In this document: piece by piece, positions 33,955-43,866 of the stretch
How positions within the stretch are numbered: the stretch's first letter is position 1
How the letters are laid out: each line of letters opens with the position of its first letter
Assembly: GCF_009870125.1 (NCBI RefSeq)
Contig: NC_046683.1
Location: 46,701,869-46,765,868, forward strand
Direction of reading: 5' to 3'
DNA length: 64,000 nt
Source: Drosophila pseudoobscura
Taxonomy: Eukaryota > Arthropoda > Insecta > Diptera > Drosophilidae
Position numbers and translations under genes: made by a program
Notes under the pieces: model-generated
The model's input: the letters and a program-made list of their open reading frames with translations, nothing else
Told to the model about the DNA's origin: nothing
Databases searched by the model: none

Positions 33955-35871
33955 GGCCACGTGGAGCACTATATGGAATACTTAAATCATTTATGAAATG
34001 TAAATAACAAGGCAGGAAAATGGGGAAAAACCAACCCCAGAGGCAGAGGCAGGGGCAAAACGACACAACCCGAAACACATAACCAGAACCAGAACCAGAA
34101 TGTGGAAAATGTCAAATGCTTTGCGAATGCGGAACGGCAGGAGGAGAGAGGAGAGAACGAGAATTCCATATAGAGTGTACTATATGGAGAATGCATCATC
34201 ACTACTACCACCAACTATCAATCACACCAATAAACACACACACACACACACCACACTCTACACACCACACTCAACACACACATACACATTTGTTGATTCA
34301 ATGTTAATTATTATTATGTTTATGGCTAGGTCTAGATTACGTTTACGTTTAATTAAATAATTAATTCGTTTTTTTTTTGTCTTAAATTAATGCGTGTCTT
34401 ATTTTAAGTACCTCTGATGGAACACACAGTTAAACATTATACGATTATGTATTGTATGGATCTATAGAGCAACAGAACAGAGGAGAAAAGAAACCCAACT
34501 TCTTTAGGAACTAACAAAACGAAATGAAAATCAACAAAAAAAACAAAACAAAACAAAGAGAAGCATAACAAATTTTATTTTTATACACACCTATATAAAT
34601 ATAAATATATATGTATATGTATATGTACATGTATATACGATAATTATCGATACCAATCTATATATATGTATATATATACATTTTTATGTAAATTGGCGTA
34701 ACTTTTAAGCGTTGCGTCCCACTTTTAAATCGTATAACTTTTACATCTATCTAGTATTTCGGTAGTTTTTTTTTTGTTTTTTTTTCTTAATTAAGTTTAT
34801 ACAAAAATTTTTTTCGTTTCCATTTCCGTTTCCACCTGTAGATTGAATCCTGTAACTTTTGCGCCAAGTGTCTTGCATAGTATTTGCGTCTAATCTAAAG
34901 GGAAATCCATACAAAGAAATTCGAAAGCAAAGCAAATTTAGGTGTTCATCAAAAAATACAAAATACAAAATGCAAAATGCAGAATGCAGAATGCAGCATG
35001 CAGTATAAGTGTATGTATATGTACAATACTATACGATAATTTTAACTCCAGTTAGCTCTAAGAAAACAATGCAAACAACTACCTACAAAACGAAGATGTG
35101 AATGATGGAGAACGAGAACGAGACGAGACGAGGACGAGGATGAGCAAGAAATTATATAAATGATAAAAACCATCATGTTTAAAACTATGTAGTAAATATA
35201 CAATACAAGAACACACAGCAACACACACACACACACAGACACACATATATACAATATATTTAAATTTAGATGCAAGTTTCAACTGTTTGTAAATTTCAGA
35301 GAAAGTGTAACTCCATTAATTCAGTGTAAAGCTTGTAATTATATAATAATTATAATATATTTTGTGCAAAGCAAGAAAAAAAATGCTAAATCAGTTTCAA
35401 CAAAAAAAAAACAAAAGAAAACAGAAATCAGAAATCAGAAGGGTATAGCAGAAGCAAATGGTTAAAAATAAAGTACACAAAAGTTAAACAACATTTTGAA
35501 AACTAAATGGAAGAGATGCTTAGCCAAGAATTGGGGCAATGAGGCGAAACCGTAATCGAATCAAACAGAAATCGAAATAAAAAACCAAATAAAATGTATT
35601 TAAAGATAACATTTGATTGAAACCACTCTCAAATCGAATATTAAGTAAAACAATATTTCATTTAAATTTAAACATGCATAAACGTTTTTTTTTTTTAATT
35701 TTTTTTATAGTTTTTGTATATACTTTTAGATTGTTTAGCCCCTTGGAATCCTTTCGCATTCATCAAAATCATTGCCCCAATTGTTTTCCAGGCATTGCGC
35801 TTAAACAAAACGTACCTTATAACATTAAACGATTATTGAATTCAAAATGCAGTAAACAGAAACTATTATTA

Positions 35872-35912
35872 ACACACACACACACCACACACACACACCA
35901 CACACACACACA
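35872..35912 (+). repeat. Interrupted (CA)n microsatellite
   Basis: CA units with two CC interruptions in the presumed 3' UTR region. Confidence 0.85.
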
Positions 35913-36322
35913 TACACTTCGAATTCAAAGGCAGCCTAGCATGCATGTATGTATTTAAGAAAAACAGAAAATCCACAAAAAATCGTTAAAGGTGTAAAAA
36001 AAACAACTTAGCCGAAGAGCGCATCACCGTGATGTGCTGATAAGAAGTTTTTTTTTTTAATGTTATGGATGTTGTTACGAGTATACATACATATATATTG
36101 TATTATGGGCCGTGGAGAACAGAGCAAAAACGAAGAAAACGAAGAAAGCACGACGACATCTACATAGTACATAGGCCTGCCTAGGTATATATATAATATG
36201 TATTTAGGTCTCTAGTTGGTATGTATAACTTCTGTATGTATTATAAAATGTAAAAACGGAAAGCTAAAATAAACAACAACAAAAGATATGGGTATATACT
36301 GTACAAGTACTGTACTGGCATA

Positions 36323-36378
36323 GGATAATGGATAATGGATAATGAATAATGAATAATGAATATGGAATAATGGATCGG
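36323..36378 (+). repeat. GGATAAT / GAATAAT heptamer repeat
   Basis: About seven degenerate heptamers switching from GGATAAT to GAATAAT. Confidence 0.8.
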
Positions 36379-37096
36379 TTATATGAATGTTAAGGAATGT
36401 ATGTATGTAGGTACACGGACAAAGATTGTTAACGTCTAACGTGACGTGTAGTTGAAAACACACACACACACACACAAGTTAGTGGACGAAACGAACGGAC
36501 CGATACACTATATTCAAAATTGTATGGATAAATTGTATGGCGGTTAGGTATGTTTATTGTAAAATTGATTACGATGTGAACCTGTTATTGCAAATGAAAA
36601 GTGATTTTAACTATTAAGCAAATCTCTATATAGATATATGTACATGTATGTGTATATCTATCATAAAACCAAGAAAATTTAACAAAAACAAACAAACAAA
36701 AAAAGGAGGATCTAACACTTATATATACATTTAAAGATTAATATAAAGTCAAGCAACACACACACAAACACACACACACACAGACATCTTAAGTTTGAAA
36801 ACTTGTTCAATAACTAAACAAGAACAAAGGAGATCATTTAACTAGACACAAACTACCTAAAACTACTTGCATATTTAATGAATTTACTGATTTAATATGC
36901 TTTATTATTATGTATATGTTAACATACAATTTCATCTCAGAGATGTTTCAAACAAGCAACCAACCAACAAACCAACCAACCAACAACAACAAGAAAAGCA
37001 AAGTGTAATAAAAATTAATTATAAAGTGAAGGCCTATTTGTGTCTATGAATAAGTCCAAATGTTGAATATCGTATATGTTGTCTTTGCCCAAAAGC

Positions 37097-37102
37097 TTTA
37101 TT
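37097..37102 (-). terminator. Atg3: Atg3 polyadenylation signal AATAAA
   Basis: Plus-strand TTTATT is AATAAA on the minus strand, 96 nt beyond the Atg3 stop, a normal distance for a short fly 3' UTR. Confidence 0.6.
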
Positions 37103-37197
37103 CGACCATCTACTCGTAGTACACATGTACGTTCGATGATTAAAAGGTTCAATTTTGTGCTGCGCCAATTGGTGATTGGTGTTGCCTCCTGCAGGGC

Positions 37198-38588
37198 TTA
37201 GGACATGTTAAAGTTCTGCGTAAAATCGTACTCGATGGTGGGTATTACGGTCTGAACGAACTTAAGAAATATTATCAAATATAAATGCACGCCCAGCTGA
37301 CCGCCGCCCTCCTCGACTGTCTGGATAATCTTCTTCATGATGTCGGCATGGCGACAGGGATGCACCGAGGCCATATTGGGACCCGGCAAATGCGGATGCG
37401 ATTCCATAGTGACAGTCTTTTTCGCATGATCCTGTGAGACGTCCTCGTACATTTGCTCGACGGTCAGCGGCTTGCGCTGCTCGTCGTAGCCCACCACCCA
37501 GAGGCGTGGCGTCTGATAGTATTTGTCGTAGGTGATGTGCAGATCGTAGGTGCGCGTGTGGAGCACCGAATCGCCACTGGCCTCGGACGTGGCAGCAGCC
37601 GCAGGGCTGGACTTTGGTTCCGCTTCCAGCTTTCGTGTAGTGGTTGCCACGGCTGGGTCCACTAGGTCCAGCATGCCGCTCTCCTCGAACGCATCCATGT
37701 CAATGGCCTCGTCATCGTCCTCATCTTCGCCGTCAACAGCATCGCCTGGTGCCGACTTGTCGCTATCTGGAGTATGCATCTCATCCTACGGGAACGATAG
37801 TCGCTTAGAGGCTCCTTCAGATGAGATGACGGTTCGACGCACTCACCTTCGTCTCTTCCATTGTCAGTTCACAGATTTTCTCCTCCAGCTGTGTGGTGCC
37901 GTCATCGTTCAGCTGGTGTGTCTCCACCCAGCCGCCGTCGCCGGACTCTTCCTCCACCAGGGTCTCCTCGCCCACGTATTCCATTTGCTTGCAGCGTCGA
38001 TAGCATGGCACGTTCCGAGTTATCAGGAATTGCTTATCTGCAGACGTAATTGGCTTAATTTGTAAATCGGTTCAGTAATAGCCGCGTCGCGTCGCATTAC
38101 TCACCCTTCGGTAAGTACGGTTTTGTTTTCGTATCATCTCCCGCCGCCCACTGCCAGGTGGGGCAATGGTGTACTAAGTGATCGCCCGCTGCCACAAACT
38201 CCTCGGGCGTCAGTACGCCAGTCTCGCGAAATTTGGACTCCTAGAAAAAAGGGAAAATTAATAGGGGTGCTGAGGGCGTGTTTAATTGATTGAAATGTAT
38301 GCGTCGCCAGTTGGACGCCAGTCGGCGGCCCAGGCATGAGCGCCTGGGGGGCTGGCCGAAGTCGTGGAAAGGGGCAATCAATAATGAATGGAAAGACCCC
38401 TTTGTTGTCCAGCACGCAGACATATCTATATGTGTATAGATTTGCAGCCGATTTTTGATCTATCAGAGATTCCAATCTCCGTTCCAGCGCAACAACAAAT
38501 AGAGAAACAACAATACCTTTAGCACTGGCGTTAAATATTCGGCCACATTTAGGGCTGTGCCCTTCACGCTGTTGAGCACGCTTTGCAT
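37198..38588 (-). CDS. Atg3: Autophagy E2-like enzyme ATG3
   Basis: Four exons on the minus strand: 38588-38517, 38240-38105, 38037-37847 and 37785-37198. The joined frame is 987 nt (328 aa; the human protein has 314). The product is the E2-like enzyme that transfers ATG8/LC3 from ATG7 to phosphatidylethanolamine during autophagosome growth. Family marks: the amphipathic N-terminal helix [51 protein letters not shown], the acidic flexible region (residues about 145-175), and the catalytic HPC motif (Cys about 277) followed by RHADIMKK. The C terminus [10 protein letters not shown] is typical. All introns are GT-AG and in frame. The gene converges on ftz-f1 and diverges from Nufip. Confidence 0.97.
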
Positions 38589-38820
38589 TGCTCTTCCTGG
38601 ATGAGTATTTTCTTTGTTCCAAACACCTCAACAATACAATCGAGTTGTCTTGTTATGTTTATTAACTTAATTTTCTCGTCAGCTAAATTATTTTGTTTCG
38701 GACAACATTAGCGAGACACGGTCACACTGCGTCTACCCTATCGATATATCAAGCTGGTGCAATCGATGGTTCAACACACGGTTGCACTCTGCGCGCACAT
38801 TGTTTTTTTTTTAAGAAAAA
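38589..38820. promoter_or_regulatory. Bidirectional Atg3-Nufip promoter
   Basis: The two start codons are 232 bp apart, head to head. The interval holds a perfect Ohler Motif 1 / M1BP element CGGTCACACTG (38719-38729), a perfect DRE TATCGATA (38739-38746) and an additional ATCGAT about 15 bp further on. Motif 1 plus DRE without a TATA box is the classic housekeeping core-promoter type in flies. Confidence 0.85.
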
Positions 38821-40363
38821 ATGGACGAAAAAGTCTTGCCAAAGTTCGTCTTGCCTTCCCCCAAATTCGCCAGGACCGAAAATGAGGCAAACAGGACAAC
38901 AATGCACTATTTGACGCCCAGTGGCATGACACTGCTGCCCCGCGCCAAGCAGCCCCCGCCGATGTACGGCGCTCGAGGCAGCACAGTACCAGCCAAATAT
39001 CTACCCGTCGAACAGGTGGGATTTGAACGTGTTTTTTTGGCACCCAGACATAAATTGAGAATTGAATCCCGTTCAGAGCCCGATTACATCCATGCCACAA
39101 GCTCCACCGATTTACAAATCTCCGCCCCGTCCCGAGCACTGCCACAACTGTGGCATGGAGCTGGCCAACGCGCAGGACATGAGGCGACATTTGGAGCAGC
39201 ATGAGACATGTCCCGCAGAGGATTGCGACTTTGCCGCCCTGCACAACATAGTGGAGCGCCATATTGAAGCTAACCACATAACTGGGCTGTATACGAAAGT
39301 GAAAAGGGTGTGGACAGCCGAAGATACAGCCGCCTGGCGGGCAGAACGGAGAAAGAAGTAAGTACTGGATAGATCTCCATCTCAATGGACAAGGCAGCCT
39401 CACTCACTCTGCGCTTACAGATTTCCCACGGCAGCGAATGTGGAACTGGCCAAGCGTGCCAAGGAACAGCGCCTCAAACGCGGGGAGCGCCTGGAGGCTT
39501 CCAAATCTCGTTTTGGCAGACGCGAAGATCGGGCACGTACGCGACCCAACAGCTATCAAGAAAAGCGACCCAAATCGAACAAAAAGGGTAAAGGAAAGAG
39601 CCAACACGTGGACAAGAAGAAGGCGGATGAAAATATTCGCAAAGAAACAGATGCCTTGCAAGAGGAAACCTCGCATGTAAGTGGCACAGGCGTGCCCATG
39701 TTTCGCGGAACCGGACAAATGTTAGACTACGAGCATTTCAAAGATAACGTACAGGACAAGGAAAATGTTCTATGTGGCCTCTTGGGAATGTACGGCTCGG
39801 ATAGTGAAGACAGCGAGATTGAGGCCGAAGAAGGAAACCGAAGTCAAGGGCAGAAAAGTCCCCAATTGGAGACAGTACGGCGTCTAGACAGCCCAGAGTG
39901 CAGTACACTGGAGAATGAAAGTTCTAGGGCTGATCCAATAGCCCCAAATACAGCTGTCCAAAAAAACACCCCCGAAACTTCTGAGGAGCCCACCATCAGT
40001 TCAGAGGACCTGGACCTGCTCAAGGAAAACAACTGCTCTTCTGATGAGGCACCTGATGAAGCGCCCATTCAGCGCGTAACCGAATCAATATCAGAGCCGG
40101 CTATAACCAAACCTCAATTCGTCGAGCCGAAACCCGGACCCTCCCGAAAACCAGCTGCTCCGAGGGCACAGAAGCGTATTTCCGGTCTCAACTACAATCG
40201 AGCCCGTAAAACGACGAAACAGAATACAATGCTCTCCAAGCTGTTGGCCGTCGATATCCGCCATGAGCGCAATGTCCTGCTGCAGTGTGTGCGCTATGTG
40301 TGCGAGAACAACTTCTTCGGCATCGGAGCAAGCGAAAATAAAGATCAAGTGAAGAATAGTTGA
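38821..40363 (+). CDS. Nufip: NUFIP1 homologue (snoRNP assembly, RNA-binding)
   Basis: Three exons: 38821-39015, 39077-39357 and 39421-40363 (1419 nt, 472 aa), with introns of 61 and 63 nt. NUFIP is an adaptor of the R2TP/HSP90 machinery in box C/D snoRNP assembly and was found as an FMRP partner. Visible marks: a C2H2 finger C-x2-C-x12-H-x3-H at residues about 87-107, a second Cys/His cluster (CPAEDC...HIEANH), the family motif WTAEDTAAWRAERRKKFPT directly after, then a basic region, an acidic middle (residues about 235-370), and the conserved C-terminal LLAVDIRHERNVLLQCVRYV block. An AATAAA is at 40469-40474. The gene shares its promoter with Atg3 and converges on the small membrane-protein gene. 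Confidence 0.96.
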
Positions 40364-40533
40364 ATATAGGTAATTATTATTCCTATTCTGCTTACGAGTA
40401 TGTAGTTGTGATAAGCTGAAACGCAGAATTTCAGTTGCTTAATTGTGTACCATCGAATAGAGTTGTACAATAAAATACTCCCGCGCTGGAAACATTTATA
40501 AGCTGCCAGTCTCTCCACCAGGCTCAGCCGTTT

Positions 40534-41076
40534 CTAGCATTCAACTATTTCTTCGTTCCACTTCTTGTATAAGCCCATGCCCTGTATGAGCAGTACCACC
40601 TGAATGACTGCAAGCGAAATGAATATAAGCAAGAAATCCATTTAATGGTAAGGAGGCATACTTACCAATCGGAAATATAAGGTAGCTCATGATACATGGC
40701 CCAACGTTGCTCAAGCATAGCCCTACACAGTAGACAGCCTTCTTTTTCTGCGAGTACAAAAGGTAATGTGTAGTAATTAAGCCAAGCCACCATTTGCGCC
40801 TCTGCACAGGCAACACCTCTCACCTTGAATATGCCAACGCGGATCAATATCCCCGAAATTATAAGTAAAACGGCTCCAGACATATGCACACATCCAGCAG
40901 TAAAAAAATAGTCACCTTTTGAAGTAAATATGCTCAAGAGATTATCCTAATCCGTTTATGTAAACCGTATGTATGGACGAGTATTTCCAATATTTACCTG
41001 ACGTCGTCATTAATCTATATGACCAATCCATCGAGAGCAGGCCAAAGATCACATTCCATATTGCGAACTTCTTCAT
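40534..41076 (-). CDS. Small multi-pass membrane protein, unidentified
   Basis: Likely exons on the minus strand: 41076-40998, 40946-40824, 40747-40666 and 40607-40534 (stop TAG). The last three join in frame at GT-AG sites and give 92 residues with hydrophobic segments GAVLLIISGILIRVGIF, VGLCLSNVGPCIMSYLIFPI and VIQVVLLIQGMGLY and a charged tail KKWNEEIVEC. The putative first exon encodes MKKFAIWNVIFGLLSMDWSY, plausible as a signal anchor. However, its donor (TCA G|GTAAAT) is phase 1 while the next exon needs phase 0, so canonical splicing meets a stop at once. This may be a sequence error, a different 5' exon, or start at the internal Met of VHMSG. I do not recognise the family. Confidence 0.65.
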
Positions 41077-41329
41077 TGCAACTGAAAGCTGACAATCCCG
41101 GCAACATTTACACATGTTTCAAATTTCATAAATTGAATAAAAGGCTCAAGAGAAATGTGTGTTTGTATGTGGCTGTATCTTTCCAATACTGTTCGTATTT
41201 CTTTAATATACATAAAAATAATTTTATGATTTGTAATTAGAGTAAATGCCCGATCTGATCTGGTTTGTGGTCATCCGCAATAACCTTGGAGTACATGCAT
41301 TCCCTTTTTATCGTTTTAGTCCTAGACAT

Positions 41330-41335
41330 TTTATT
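41330..41335 (-). terminator. MED11: MED11 polyadenylation signal AATAAA
   Basis: Plus-strand TTTATT lies 7 nt past the MED11 stop. The 3' UTR would be very short. Confidence 0.5.
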
Positions 41336-41341
41336 ATATAT

Positions 41342-41953
41342 TCAGTTAGTGGACATTCCAGTAGATGCATCGCCACCTATGGCGTGTCCAACACCACCGG
41401 TGTCGGCACCTGGTGAGACACCTACGCCGCCGCCAGCCTGTTGCTGTTGTTGTTGCTGCTGGGCAACGGCTGCTGCAGCCTGCTGCTGTTGTTGCTGCTG
41501 CTGCTGGGCGGCGGCATGCTCTTGCTGTCGCTTCTGCTGTTGCCTGGCGGCGTGTGAATGCTTGGCTTTCGTCTCCTCCAGCTCACGGACTCGCGATCGG
41601 GCGTGCTGGATGCGGTGCCAGGCCATTTGCAGCACCTTCGCTGAGGCGTAGCCAGAACCCTCGTGCGGCTGTCCGGTCGAAACCTGTGTGAGGTAGTTTA
41701 TTTGTTCCGAAAGTTTCGATTCGACACTGGACAAACTCTTGAGAAACTGCTGCGACTGCGTTTCGGCATTTTTCTGCGACGACTTCTCTTTGCCGAGTTC
41801 CTGTAGAGCTTGCCCTGAAAAGAGGTTTGTGCATTTAAGTGCCGGTGTACTCATATACATATTGAATGTTGCCAATTTACCCGCACTCTGCATGCAGAGA
41901 ATGATTTCCTTCTCGATTTCGTCTAGAGCGTGTATTTTATCCAATGGATTCAT
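41342..41953 (-). CDS. MED11: Mediator complex subunit 11
   Basis: Two exons on the minus strand, 41953-41881 and 41814-41342 (546 nt, 181 aa), split by a 66-nt GT-AG intron. MED11 is a head-module subunit of the RNA polymerase II Mediator and pairs with MED22. The conserved part spans about residues 1-110: MNPLDKIHALDEIEKEIILC, QALQELGKEKSSQKNAETQS, FLKSLSSVESKLSEQINYL and the helix around AWHRIQHARSRVRELEETKA. It is followed by a fly-type Q/A-rich tail (HAARQQQKRQQEHAAAQ). The intron has no in-frame stop and its length is a multiple of three, so a retained form would also be open. The start lies downstream of an ATATACC-repeat promoter region. Confidence 0.95.
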   Translation of the reverse strand: MNPLDKIHALDEIEKEIILCMQSAGKLATFNMYMSTPALKCTNLFSGQALQELGKEKSSQKNAETQSQQFLKSLSSVESKLSEQINYLTQVSTGQPHEGSGYASAKVLQMAWHRIQHARSRVRELEETKAKHSHAARQQQKRQQEHAAAQQQQQQQQQAAAAVAQQQQQQQQAGGGVGVSPGADTGGVGHAIGGDASTGMSTN

Positions 41954-42004
41954 GGCGGTTTTAAAATGGTAAAAATGGTAAACAAAATTTGTCGGCTTAT
42001 CAAT

Positions 42005-42079
42005 TAAATATACGGTCTGACCGTCAGAAATATACCAAAATATACCGTCTTATTTTCAAAATATACCGTAAATATACTG
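42005..42079 (-). promoter_or_regulatory. ATATACC repeat array upstream of MED11
   Basis: The heptamer ATATAC(C/G/T) occurs five times in about 70 bp, beginning about 55 bp upstream of the MED11 start codon. Read toward MED11 it is GGTATAT. Similar GGTATATTT arrays recur near housekeeping promoters in flies (from memory). Role inferred. Confidence 0.4.
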
Positions 42080-42383
42080 ACGAATACTAGTGCTATTATA
42101 CATATTCCTCGTTTTTGATATTCGGTTTAATATTACTTGCTAGCTAAGATCCTCAGCTCTCAAATCATAATTTTATCCGATTATTAATTCGGTTTCCTGA
42201 AAGTCTGTTTAAATTTAACCTTTCATCTATTTTGCATTGCTTATAAAATCAGGTTTAAGCAAAACCGGTCAACAACAATTTCCACTAAATTAATTTCCTT
42301 ACATGGTAACTACACGCTAACTACATTTGCTACATATTAAGAGGAAATGTGATTGATGACAAGTTTGGCCGTTTTTTTTTGAG

Positions 42384-42508
42384 AGAGAAACATCCGTTAT
42401 TTGCTTTTTGACAATCTTCTGGAGATTGTTCGGAAAATGCTTGAAGTCCAGAAGGAGCAGCAGAAATTACAGGATGAGAAAGAATCGTGTGATTTTACAG
42501 AAAAATAA
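42384..42508 (+). CDS. Possible small exon or gene remnant (helical peptide)
   Basis: Following a T-rich tract ending in AG (a possible acceptor at 42383), a frame reads NIRYLLFDNLLEIVRKMLEV then QKEQQKLQDEKESCDFTEK and TAA at 42506-42508. The amphipathic, charged composition looks more like protein than the flanking DNA. An ATG at 42436 would give only 23 residues. No upstream exon was identified, so it may be a decayed or unrelated frame. Confidence 0.25.
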
Positions 42509-42735
42509 ATTGTTGGTTAACTTTTAATTATTCTTTCTGTGGAGCTGACCATATTATGGTGTATTTTTATTCGTGGAAAGTAATTATAATAACCTTAAAT
42601 ACGAGTAGGGTATAGTTTTGAAAAACGAAAATGAAATTACGGTAAGTCCTTTTTAAGTCCTTATGCACGTGTCAGCAGTGGCTGGTTGCTCGGTTATAGA
42701 TTTGCGTAAGGTGAGTCCGATGCCATGGTGTCAAT

Positions 42736-43866
42736 TTATTTTATAGTTGTATTGGTACCCAAACCAAACCAGTCGTGCTTGAAGTAGCCTTTGGGTAGCG
42801 GCAAGCAATTGTGGTGCAGCTCTATGGCATCTTCTTCCAAATGCCACACCATGAAGCCACGTCCACAATCGATTTGTTTATGCAATGCGAACTGAACGCG
42901 ATCGCCGAAACGCGACTTGCATTTCCGGCATTCGAATACGCGATCCTGTCTATCGGCGCGAAGGAACTTGCGCACATTCCGGATCTCCTGTAGGCCCCGG
43001 AAATGTCCCGCGATATCGGTGTGTATGACGAATGTAGGGGTGTTTTCGACATCGTCATGGCGGATTAGATAGGGCACTGCGTAGAGTTCTTTGGTGCTGG
43101 CACAGACACGAAAGCAGTATAAATTCACCTGCAACGCATCCGGCAGGAGGCCAATATGGAATATATCTCTGGGGCTCTGACAGATCTCGGCGAATATAGT
43201 GGCATTGTCGGTTCCAGTATCTAACCTCTTTACGCGGTACTGGAGGGGTAGCTTTGCGGTGGATCGCCACTGGACCGATATGGGATTGCTATGACGCTTT
43301 ACGGTCACTTTCATTCGTCTTATCACGCAAGCCTCCAAGGGAACACGCTGCTGCAGCAGTACATAGTTGCTAATCTTCTCCAGCAACATGGAGAAGAGCA
43401 TATCCACAGATTCCACAATGTCCAGGTGGTGTTCGACAATCATCGGACTACTTTCGTAATACATTCGTTCCTTCTTCACGTTCACATAAAATCCAATAGT
43501 CACCTCCAACTTGGCGGCCCCAAAGCTAAGAAATCGCAACAGTTGGGGCACTGCCTCCATTCCAGCTTCTAATAGGAAGTCATTCGTTCTGCCAGAGACG
43601 CTCCCATCGCAAAGCATGAACGCTTCTATTCGCTCCGTCTCGATCCGCTTCAAGAGGAGCCTCTCGTCAGGGCCCATTTTGATTTGGTGGCTTGTTCCGG
43701 CAGCATGGTCGTTTTGCCAGTGCCTACTGTAGGGCTCTCTGGTCTCCACACAACTCGTACAGGTGGGACAATCTATTTGCAAATCGTTGACAAAACGCTG
43801 ATGGTGAAAGATACGCGAATCCCCAATTGTCTCGAAGATGAAGCGGGAGTATGTTCGTCGTAGCAT
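42736..43866 (-). CDS. Unrecognised protein with terminal zinc-finger-like motifs
   Basis: A single uninterrupted exon of 376 codons starting at ATG (43864-43866). I do not recognise the family. Visible: near the N terminus a Cys pair and His pair (CPTCTSCVETREPYSRHWQN followed by DH); near the C terminus a clear C2H2-type unit, C-R-K-C then a basic stretch, HKQIDC, and a final H-rich segment. The middle 200 residues are mixed alpha/beta in character, with VTIGFYVNVKKERMYYES and MLFSMLLEKISNYVLLQQ. There is no signal peptide or membrane segment. The stop TAA overlaps an AATAAA signal (42735-42740). The long intact frame with ordinary codon use indicates a real gene, probably fly-restricted. 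Nucleic-acid binding is a guess from the fingers. Confidence 0.85.
   Translation of the reverse strand: MLRRTYSRFIFETIGDSRIFHHQRFVNDLQIDCPTCTSCVETREPYSRHWQNDHAAGTSHQIKMGPDERLLLKRIETERIEAFMLCDGSVSGRTNDFLLEAGMEAVPQLLRFLSFGAAKLEVTIGFYVNVKKERMYYESSPMIVEHHLDIVESVDMLFSMLLEKISNYVLLQQRVPLEACVIRRMKVTVKRHSNPISVQWRSTAKLPLQYRVKRLDTGTDNATIFAEICQSPRDIFHIGLLPDALQVNLYCFRVCASTKELYAVPYLIRHDDVENTPTFVIHTDIAGHFRGLQEIRNVRKFLRADRQDRVFECRKCKSRFGDRVQFALHKQIDCGRGFMVWHLEEDAIELHHNCLPLPKGYFKHDWFGLGTNTTIK

Larger units (their letters stand above)
33955..37096 (+). other. ftz-f1: ftz-f1 3' UTR and convergent intergenic DNA
   Basis: An AT-rich, gene-free stretch separates the ftz-f1 stop from the convergent Atg3 gene. Pumilio-type elements TGTANATA appear at 33999-34006, 34630-34637, 34667-34674 and 35715-35722. 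Several AATAAA hexamers (near 35467, 35577, 36264) could end the transcript; which one is used cannot be told. CA microsatellites and a GGATAAT/GAATAAT repeat are present. Confidence 0.6.

Noticed and set aside
37550..38065. 171-codon plus-strand frame across Atg3
   Set aside because: Antisense shadow of the Atg3 coding exons, crossing their introns.
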